Positions 1 to 5,423 of a stretch of DNA of 7,413 bases are shown one piece after another. Positions within the stretch are counted from its first letter, which is position 1. Each line of letters starts with the position of its first letter. The DNA is from JAAYCU01 sp964642815 (GTDB lineage Bacteria; Planctomycetota; Phycisphaerae; UBA1845; PWPN01), in NCBI GenBank assembly GCA_964642815.1, contig CAZXSA010000249.1, positions 1 to 7,413 on the forward strand. Reading direction: 5' to 3'. Below the pieces are notes generated by a model, which did not search any database, was not told the DNA's origin, and saw nothing but the letters and a program-made list of their open reading frames with translations. The position numbers and the translations under genes were made by a program.

Positions 1-770
1 GCCAGGATTTTGAGCACGGTGAGCAAGGGACGGTCGGGATACATATCCTCGACAGGCTGCAATTCCTTTTCGAGAAGGATTCTGGGATTGTCCAGAGCAT
101 GAGAAAAAGACTCGATAAAACTTTTAACGATATCGATCAAACGGCCCTTGGTGTTGGCCCGCCGATCTCCCTCGGCGAAAACCAAAAGATCCTGGGTCAA
201 TTCATTCGCCCGGGTCAGGGCGGCCGACGAGATCCGCAGGGTGCGTTTAAGGGTCTGAGGATCGTTGCTGGATTGAGCGAAATCGATGGTGGTCAAAACC
301 CCGCCGAGGAGGTTATTAAAATGATGGGCCACGGCGCCGGCCATCGAACCGAGGGCGGACATTTTCTGGAGGTCCGCCATCTGACGCAGCAATTCCACCC
401 GCTGGGTCGTGTCGTTCACTACGATGGAGACGCCGATCAAATGGCCGGTTTCGTCCTTGATGGGGGAAACGACACCGATCAAATAAATCGCCTGTCCCGC
501 GGGGTTACGCGACCAGAAATCGAATTCGCCGCTCGTTCCGTTTTCCAGGGTTTTTTCCAATAGTTTGCCGATGTGCTCGTGGCGTTCGGGTGGAAAAAGC
601 TCCTGCACCGGTCGTCCCGTTCCGCCCTGGTCGCCGGCGGTTAAAAGTTTTTCCGCCGCCGGATTCATGCACAACACCCGCATCCGACGGTCCACCACCA
701 CCAGGGCCATGTCCAGGCCCAGACAAAGCCGGTGGCAAAGCTTCTCGCTGATACCGTTGTTATCCGTCAT
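1..770 (-). CDS. PAS-domain sensor histidine kinase, N-terminal part (cut by window edge)
   Basis: I translated this frame by hand: it stays open from an ATG at 768-770 to the left edge, giving 256 residues with no stop. Residues about 14-125 look like a PAS sensor domain (a 'VVVDRRMRVLCMNPAAEKLL' start, a 'SPIKDETGHLIGVSIVVNDTTQR' type end). Residues about 134-200 are the HisKA dimerisation and phosphoacceptor helices, with the H-box 'KMSALGSMAGAVAHHFNNLL'; His149 is the likely phosphorylated residue. The sequence ends just where the ATPase N-box should begin ('DRPLLTVLKIL'), so the catalytic domain lies outside the window. There is no signal peptide or transmembrane segment in what is visible, so a cytoplasmic sensor is likely. 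The residue after the phospho-His is His, not the usual Asp/Glu. It starts 34 bases after the lipoprotein stop. The in-frame ATG at 774-776 is less likely because the AGGGA ribosome site would then touch it. Signal and partner regulator are unknown. Confidence 0.85.
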   Translation of the reverse strand, partial: MTDNNGISEKLCHRLCLGLDMALVVVDRRMRVLCMNPAAEKLLTAGDQGGTGRPVQELFPPERHEHIGKLLEKTLENGTSGEFDFWSRNPAGQAIYLIGVVSPIKDETGHLIGVSIVVNDTTQRVELLRQMADLQKMSALGSMAGAVAHHFNNLLGGVLTTIDFAQSSNDPQTLKRTLRISSAALTRANELTQDLLVFAEGDRRANTKGRLIDIVKSFIESFSHALDNPRILLEKELQPVEDMYPDRPLLTVLKIL

Positions 771-776
771 GACCAT

Positions 777-781
777 TCCCT
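777..781 (-). promoter_or_regulatory. ribosome binding site of the histidine kinase
   Basis: AGGGA lies 6 bases upstream of the ATG at 770, a normal spacing. For the in-frame ATG at 776 the same site would be directly adjacent, so 770 is the preferred start. Confidence 0.55.
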
Positions 782-804
782 GCTTGCGGCCCCTCGGCTT
801 CCAC

Positions 805-1764
805 TTACCCACCGCGAACCTCGGCCCGTTCCACCCGCGGGGTAATAACGTAGATCGATTCGGTCCATCCGTCCTCGGTTTCGTCGCGGAGCAAAAGCGA
901 CCCGGCATAATGACCGGCCTCGGACTGTTGACTGGGGCCGATCAGTAAGAACTCGCCCGGCGACATTTTCACGCGAAAAGCAAGCTCCCGCAGCACGACG
1001 CCCGGCTGCTCGATGGGATGGTAAACCCACCCCTCGGCCGTCAATTTTCGTGGTTGGCGATAGAGAGGCAACCGAATCTCGGGCATGACCTCTAATTCCA
1101 GGCTCCGCCAATCATCCAAGGCCATGAAGTATTCAACGCGCAACAGGTTCGTACTGTTCACGAAATCGCCGCCTTTCAAGCGGCGGTCCGGACGAACGAC
1201 GAACAACACCTGGTCCCGCGGTTCCACGCTTGTCTCGATTTCCAAGGGGGCGGGTGGGGCCACGATGATTTCCTGCGCACGGGTTCCCGTACTGTGCTCC
1301 TCCAGCAAATCCTTGATCGCCGGCCAGATCGTCACGGCCCCTTTCGCCACCCGCAAGCCGTTACGCCGCAAATGGCTCGATACATCGGCGGACAAGGTCT
1401 CTTCATCGAGATAGTTCCACACGAGATTCGATCGGCTGAAGACCCCTTGCCTCGCTTGAATATGCAGGACATGAAAGCTGATTTTTAACCGGATCGGTTC
1501 CCGCGGAAGTCGCAGTCTCTCGGATGAAAGATCCGGGCGGGCTTGGGCCTCCGTGACGGGCTCAACCGGCTCCACCTTTGCCGGCGGCGGGTTCTCGGCC
1601 GGCGCCGAGGAGGGGGATGCGAAGACTCCGGGCCAGCGCCAGGACCATTCCGCGCATCCGCCGGTTAAGCCAAACAGCGCGCACCACAACCCCGCCATGC
1701 GTCCGATCCCGCGAACGACACGGCCGGCGTCATCAGACAGCCACATGGGGTGGTGAGCCCACAT
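805..1764 (-). CDS. predicted lipoprotein of unknown function
   Basis: 319 residues; I do not recognise a named family. The N-terminus carries Arg residues at 15, 18 and 22, a short hydrophobic core (residues 24-33, AGLWCALFGL) and a lipobox-like LTGGC with Cys37, matching the general bacterial lipoprotein pattern. Export and lipid anchoring are therefore likely. A Pro/Ala/Glu-rich linker follows (about 48-72), then a mixed alpha/beta body. A segment near residues 93-142 (hydrophobic strand, 'FSRSNLVWNYLDEETL', then 'LRRNGLRVAKG') reminds me of uncharacterised planctomycete proteins, from memory only. The C-terminus (GEFLLIGP, then SLLLRDE, then ESIYVITPRV) faintly resembles the last strands of secretins, but no secretin domain is convincing. 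The start is supported by AAGGGA 5 bases upstream. One base separates it from the paaK copy 2 stop, so it is probably co-transcribed, although its link to aryl metabolism is unclear. Confidence 0.75.
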   Translation of the reverse strand: MWAHHPMWLSDDAGRVVRGIGRMAGLWCALFGLTGGCAEWSWRWPGVFASPSSAPAENPPPAKVEPVEPVTEAQARPDLSSERLRLPREPIRLKISFHVLHIQARQGVFSRSNLVWNYLDEETLSADVSSHLRRNGLRVAKGAVTIWPAIKDLLEEHSTGTRAQEIIVAPPAPLEIETSVEPRDQVLFVVRPDRRLKGGDFVNSTNLLRVEYFMALDDWRSLELEVMPEIRLPLYRQPRKLTAEGWVYHPIEQPGVVLRELAFRVKMSPGEFLLIGPSQQSEAGHYAGSLLLRDETEDGWTESIYVITPRVERAEVRGG

Positions 1765-1765
1765 C

Positions 1766-3091
1766 CTAATCCCTTAAATGCCGGTGATCGACGACCCGGA
1801 CGGCCTTACCCACGAAGCGTTCCAGGGTCTGCGGCTCGACCAGCTCGACGTTAACCCGAATACCGGTGATAGTATGAATCTCCCGGTCAATCTTATCACG
1901 AAAAGCCTGCATGACCCGCATCCGGTCGGAAAACTGCCCGGGCAGCAATTCGACCTTAACCGTTACCTCGTCGAGCGTCCCGGGCCGACTGATTTCGATC
2001 AGGTAGTGCGGGGCGGTGCCCTCGACGCGGAGCAAGGCTTCCTCGATCTGGGACGGATACACATTGACGCCGCGGACAATAAACATATCGTCGGTACGGC
2101 CGACCACCCGGCTCATCCGCGTCGTGGTCCTTCCGCAGGGGCAGGGCGAATAATCCAGGGTAGTGATATCCCGCGTGCGATAGCGGATGACCGGCATGGC
2201 CTGCTTGGTCAAGGTGGTAATCACCAGTTCGCCGGGTTCGCCTTCGCCGACCGGCTCGAGAGTCGCGGGATCGAGACATTCGACGAGGAAATGATCTTCC
2301 TGCAGATGCATGCCCCGCTGGCACGCGCATTCCCCGCTGACGCCCGGCCCGATGATCTCGCTCAATCCGTAATTGTTGAACGCGATGATGTCCAGATCGC
2401 GTTCGATCCGTTCGCGCATGGCCTCCGTCCACGGCTCGCCGCCGAAATGCCCGAACTTCAACGCCAGGCGATGTGGATCGATACCTTCCTTATGCACGGC
2501 CTCGGCCAGATTGAGGGCGTAACTCGGCGTACAGATCAGTACATCGGGGGCCATGTCCTGTAACAACAAAAGTTGTCGTGCCGTGTTGCCGGCCGCCGCC
2601 GGTACGATGGCCGCCCCGACTTTCTCCACGCCCTGGTGCAGACCGAACCCGCCGGTGAACAATCCGTAACCGAAGGCGATCTGAACCACATGATGCGCTT
2701 GCAGGCCGCCGGCGGCGAGAAAACGGGCGCACAGATTCGACCAGAGATCCATGTCCTCGGCGGTGTAGGCCACGAATGTCGGTTTGCCGGTCGTGCCCGA
2801 CGATCCGTGAAAACGAACGACCTTCTCCCGGGGGACGGCCAGGAAGCCAAGCGGATAATGATCGCGTAAATCCTGCTTGGTCGTAAACGGCAGGCGACGC
2901 AGATCGTCCAGACTCTTGATCGCGTCCCAGATGATGCCCGCCCGCTCGAGACCCTCGCGATAGAACGGCACCTTGGCGACCCGGGCGATACAAGCCCGCA
3001 ACCGAGTGACCTGCAAGGTCCGGAGCTGTTCGCGCGGCATGGTCTCGGCCGGCGGATCCCACAGGCGGTTTTCGATGCGAAAAGGCTGCAT
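1766..3091 (-). CDS. paaK: phenylacetate-CoA ligase (AMP-forming), copy 2
   Basis: A full-length 441-residue member of the PaaK branch of the adenylate-forming enzymes (usual length about 430-440). It activates phenylacetate or related arylacetates with ATP and CoA, giving aryl-CoA, AMP and PPi in the cytoplasm. Visible motifs in order: the ATP loop SSGTTGKP (97-104), GYGLFTGG (141-148), YGLSEIIGPG (241-250), YRTRDIT (304-310), GRTDDM then RGVNVYPSQIEE (331-351, the hinge and start of the small domain), and GKAVRVVD (428-435) with the late Lys typical of the family. Cys255, His262, Cys317 and Cys319 form a C-x6-H ... C-x-C set that could bind a metal. It starts 20 bases after the ACT gene; no clear Shine-Dalgarno sequence precedes the ATG, unlike its neighbours. 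Exact substrate (phenyl-, indole- or hydroxyphenylacetate) cannot be read from the sequence. Confidence 0.93.
   Translation of the reverse strand: MQPFRIENRLWDPPAETMPREQLRTLQVTRLRACIARVAKVPFYREGLERAGIIWDAIKSLDDLRRLPFTTKQDLRDHYPLGFLAVPREKVVRFHGSSGTTGKPTFVAYTAEDMDLWSNLCARFLAAGGLQAHHVVQIAFGYGLFTGGFGLHQGVEKVGAAIVPAAAGNTARQLLLLQDMAPDVLICTPSYALNLAEAVHKEGIDPHRLALKFGHFGGEPWTEAMRERIERDLDIIAFNNYGLSEIIGPGVSGECACQRGMHLQEDHFLVECLDPATLEPVGEGEPGELVITTLTKQAMPVIRYRTRDITTLDYSPCPCGRTTTRMSRVVGRTDDMFIVRGVNVYPSQIEEALLRVEGTAPHYLIEISRPGTLDEVTVKVELLPGQFSDRMRVMQAFRDKIDREIHTITGIRVNVELVEPQTLERFVGKAVRVVDHRHLRD
1770..1775 (-). promoter_or_regulatory. ribosome binding site of the lipoprotein gene
   Basis: AAGGGA lies 5 bases before the ATG at 1764 and sits inside the last codons of paaK copy 2. 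It favours this start over the in-frame ATG at 1746 and suggests translation coupled to the upstream gene. Confidence 0.6.
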
Positions 3092-3111
3092 AGGTCACGA
3101 TGTCGAACGCT

Positions 3112-3552
3112 TCAGGCCTTGGCCTGTCTATATAATTCCACCGCCCCGATCACGTTGATCCCGTGGGCCTGCAGGGTGGCGATGGCCGCGTCTCCGTTCT
3201 CGAAACGAATGACCAGAATGGCCCGATCGCCACGATGGAAGGTAAACGAATACATATACTCGATGTTCAGATCGCCTTCCTCCACGACGGCCAACACCTC
3301 ATCCAGCCCGCCGGGTCGATCCGGCACCTCGATGGCCACCACTTCCGTGACGTTGACCACGCAGCCGGCCTGCTCCAGGGCTTTCTTGGCCTTCTCCCAG
3401 TCCTCCACGATCAGGCGAAGGATACCGAACTGCTGCGTGTCCGCCAGGGCCAAGGTCAGGATATCCACGCCCGCGGCGGCCAGTACCTTGCAAGGAATCC
3501 GCAGTTGACGCGGTTTATTTTCGAGAAACAGCGATAACTGATGCAATTTCAT
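3112..3552 (-). CDS. tandem ACT-domain protein, likely amino acid sensor for the cluster
   Basis: 146 residues made only of two ACT-type ligand-binding domains (about 2-66 and 72-140). The first opens with 'LSLFLENKPRQLRIPCKVLAAAGVDIL' type sequence, the second with 'VVAIEVPDRPGGLDEVLAVV'. Both show the ACT pattern: a strand, a 'kPG/rPGgL' turn before a helix, then 'gi(n)I' and a second strand. There is no catalytic or DNA-binding domain. ACT domains generally bind amino acids and control enzymes allosterically. Stand-alone tandem-ACT proteins of about 140 residues are commonly found beside paaK and ior genes. It lies between the two paaK copies, 12 bases after copy 1 and 20 before copy 2, which suggests that it senses an aromatic amino acid (or aryl acid) and modulates a ligase or IOR; this role is inferred. 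The start is fixed by a strong GAGGAG site. Confidence 0.88.
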   Translation of the reverse strand: MKLHQLSLFLENKPRQLRIPCKVLAAAGVDILTLALADTQQFGILRLIVEDWEKAKKALEQAGCVVNVTEVVAIEVPDRPGGLDEVLAVVEEGDLNIEYMYSFTFHRGDRAILVIRFENGDAAIATLQAHGINVIGAVELYRQAKA

Positions 3553-3557
3553 GGCGG

Positions 3558-3563
3558 CTCCTC
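3558..3563 (-). promoter_or_regulatory. strong ribosome binding site of the ACT-domain gene
   Basis: GAGGAG lies 5 bases upstream of the ATG at 3552, directly after the stop codon of paaK copy 1. It is the strongest Shine-Dalgarno sequence in the window and may favour high synthesis of the small sensor protein. Confidence 0.7.
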
Positions 3564-3564
3564 G

Positions 3565-4914
3565 TTAGGTAAGTTCGCGTTTATCTATAACCCGTTTTGC
3601 CTTGCCCTGGCTGCGTTCGATGGTTTGCGGTTCCACCAGCCGCACCCGCGCCCGAACATTAACTGTCCGCTCAATGGAATGGGCCAGAGCATTCTGCAGG
3701 TTTTCCAATGAACGGATTTTATCGCTGAACACCTGAGCCGTCACTTCCACCCGCACCTCCATTTGATCCAGGCCGTGCTCGCGGGTCAGGATAATCTGAT
3801 AGTGGGGCAATGTTCCCTCGACGGCCAGCAGGGCCTCCTCGATCTGCGACGGGAATACGTTGACTCCCCGGATGATGAGCATGTCGTCGCTCCGGTGTCC
3901 GATCCGCCGAATCCGCCGAATGGTTCGCCCGCAGGCACACGGCTCATCGATGATGCTGGTCATGTCATGCGTGCGGTAGCGAATGATGGGCATCGCCCGC
4001 TTGCTCAGGGTGGTCAGGATCAACTCGCCGGCCACTCCTTGCGGCTGAGGCTGTCCACTGACCGGATCGACAATTTCCGGGAAGAAATGGTCCTCGAAAA
4101 TATGCAGCCCGTCCTGTGCGGAGCACGCCGAAGCCACGCCCGGACCGATGATCTCGCTCAACCCGTAGATGTCGTAGGCCTTGATACCGGCTGCCTCTTC
4201 AATTCGCTGCCGCATGGCCTCGGTCCAGGGCTCGGCCCCGAATATGCCCGCCCGTAGCGGTAAATCGCGCAGATGCGTACCCATCGCCTCGGCCTGCTCG
4301 ATCAAATGCAGGAAATAGCTCGGCGTGCTGCAGATAGCGGTTACGCCGAAATCCTTCATCACCATGATCTGACGGGCGGAGTTGCCGCCGGAAATCGGAA
4401 TCACCGTGGCCCCCAGGGACTCCGCCCCGTAGTGGGCCCCCAGGCCGCCGGTGAACAGGCCGTACCCATAGGCGTTCTGAATGACGTCTCCGCGGTGCAA
4501 GCCGCAGGCCGCGAAGGTGCGCACCATCACCGAGGCCCAGACCTGTAGATCCTCGCGGGTATAAGCTACTACGATCGGTTTGCCGGTTGTGCCGCTGGAG
4601 GCATGCAACCGCACGATTTCGCTCATCGGACTGGCGAACAGGCCGAACGGATACGTGTCCCGTAAATCCAGCTTGTCCATGAAAGGCAAGCGGGCGACAT
4701 CCTCGAGGGAACGTACATCGTCGGGGGTCAGTTCGCGTTCCTTCATGCGTGTACGAAACAATTCGACATGCTCGAAAGCCCGCCGCACGGTCGCCTGCAA
4801 CCGGCGCAACTGAAGATCGCGTAGCTGCGGCAACGGCAGATAATCCGGCGTACTGGCCGGATGAAAACCGCCTGGCGGATCGTTCCACGATTCATGACTT
4901 TGACTACAAAACAT
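3565..4914 (-). CDS. paaK: phenylacetate-CoA ligase (AMP-forming), copy 1
   Basis: 449 residues, full length for PaaK with roughly 9 extra N-terminal residues compared with copy 2. The reaction is arylacetate + ATP + CoA to arylacetyl-CoA + AMP + PPi. Motifs in order: ATP loop SSGTTGKP (106-113), GYGLFTGG (150-157), YGLSEIIGPG (250-259), YRTHDMT (313-319), HRSDDM then RGVNVFPSQIEE (340-360), and GKAKRVID (437-444). Cys264, His271, Cys326 and Cys328 match the possible metal-site set of copy 2. Over about 100 residues around the ATP loop the two copies share about half their residues by eye, so this is an old, diverged pair and not a recent duplication. The gene starts 29 bases after the iorB stop with GGGA 8 bases before the ATG. 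Its position directly behind iorAB suggests that it works on the same aryl-CoA pool. The specific aryl substrate is unknown. Confidence 0.93.
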   Translation of the reverse strand: MFCSQSHESWNDPPGGFHPASTPDYLPLPQLRDLQLRRLQATVRRAFEHVELFRTRMKERELTPDDVRSLEDVARLPFMDKLDLRDTYPFGLFASPMSEIVRLHASSGTTGKPIVVAYTREDLQVWASVMVRTFAACGLHRGDVIQNAYGYGLFTGGLGAHYGAESLGATVIPISGGNSARQIMVMKDFGVTAICSTPSYFLHLIEQAEAMGTHLRDLPLRAGIFGAEPWTEAMRQRIEEAAGIKAYDIYGLSEIIGPGVASACSAQDGLHIFEDHFFPEIVDPVSGQPQPQGVAGELILTTLSKRAMPIIRYRTHDMTSIIDEPCACGRTIRRIRRIGHRSDDMLIIRGVNVFPSQIEEALLAVEGTLPHYQIILTREHGLDQMEVRVEVTAQVFSDKIRSLENLQNALAHSIERTVNVRARVRLVEPQTIERSQGKAKRVIDKRELT

Positions 4915-4922
4915 GTTCGATA

Positions 4923-4926
4923 TCCC
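4923..4926 (-). promoter_or_regulatory. ribosome binding site of paaK copy 1
   Basis: GGGA lies 8 bases before the ATG at 4914 in the short gap after iorB. It supports the start with the longer N-terminus. Confidence 0.45.
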
Positions 4927-4943
4927 AACAGCAAATCATCGCG

Positions 4944-5423
4944 TTAGCCAGTGCCGCGCCCCAACGTAAAGGCGGCCTCGTTCACCTCATGCAATTTTTC
5001 CGGCAGACAGGCCCGGATGGCCGATCGCCAGGCGGATTCCTCTATGTTCAGATAGCGGCTCAGCACCCCGAGCAGGGCCACGTTCATGCTGCGTTTATTA
5101 CTCAGCGCTTCGCTATCCACCGCGTCCGGCGCGATCAAAAGACCCGTTGGGCGAAGATAATGCCGGACCTTTTCCACCTCTTCGGCGGCCAATACGACCA
5201 CGAAGTCGGCCTCGCCGACCGGCACCATCGGACTATGCACCTTCTTGCCGAAGCGCACGTCGCTGGTCACCGACCCGCCGCGCTGACTCATCCCGTGGAT
5301 TTCGCTTTTCTTCAGGTCTAACCCCTGATCGAATATTACCCGGGCGAGAATGTCCGAGGCTTTGAGCACTCCTTGCCCACCCAGGCCGGCGATGACCACG
5401 TTTGTTACCTTGGTACTGTTCAT
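4944..5423 (-). CDS. iorB: indolepyruvate:ferredoxin oxidoreductase, beta subunit (short form)
   Basis: 159 residues of the gamma-type 2-oxoacid:acceptor oxidoreductase domain, which pairs with IorA to oxidise indolepyruvate and other aryl-2-oxoacids to aryl-acetyl-CoA. Diagnostic features: an N-terminal GLGGQG loop (13-18), the highly typical SEIHGMSQRGGSV stretch (40-52), a 'SPMVPVGEADFVVVLAAEE' segment (64-82), 'RSMNVALLGVLSRYL' (111-125) and the closing 'EVNEAAFTLGR' (146-156). Family members are usually about 190-215 residues; here the part between 'LRPTGLLIAP' and 'MNVALLG' has only about a dozen residues where I expect some 45-50, so an internal segment seems to be missing. Both flanks stay in frame and all end motifs are present, so it is probably a natural short form and not a pseudogene. 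Its ATG overlaps the iorA stop (ATGA), with GGGAAG 10 bases upstream, which indicates coupled, equal synthesis of the two subunits. Confidence 0.9.
   Translation of the reverse strand: MNSTKVTNVVIAGLGGQGVLKASDILARVIFDQGLDLKKSEIHGMSQRGGSVTSDVRFGKKVHSPMVPVGEADFVVVLAAEEVEKVRHYLRPTGLLIAPDAVDSEALSNKRSMNVALLGVLSRYLNIEESAWRSAIRACLPEKLHEVNEAAFTLGRGTG

Noticed and set aside
771..804. Possible terminator between the lipoprotein and the kinase
   Set aside because: The 34-base gap has G-rich stretches but no good inverted repeat followed by a T-run.
99..948. Plus-strand open frames at 99-563 and 565-948
   Set aside because: They lie opposite the histidine kinase and the lipoprotein end, and the minus-strand kinase frame shows clear PAS and HisKA motifs, so these are shadows.
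767..1111. Minus-strand open frame of 114 codons overlapping the lipoprotein 3' end
   Set aside because: It is rich in Arg and Gly without motifs and lies in an alternative frame of the lipoprotein gene; the lipoprotein frame has the ribosome site and lipobox.
1778..2563. Long plus-strand open frame (261 codons) opposite paaK copy 2
   Set aside because: It mirrors a well-supported paaK coding frame; high GC at third codon positions produces long antisense frames. Its translation has no recognisable motif.
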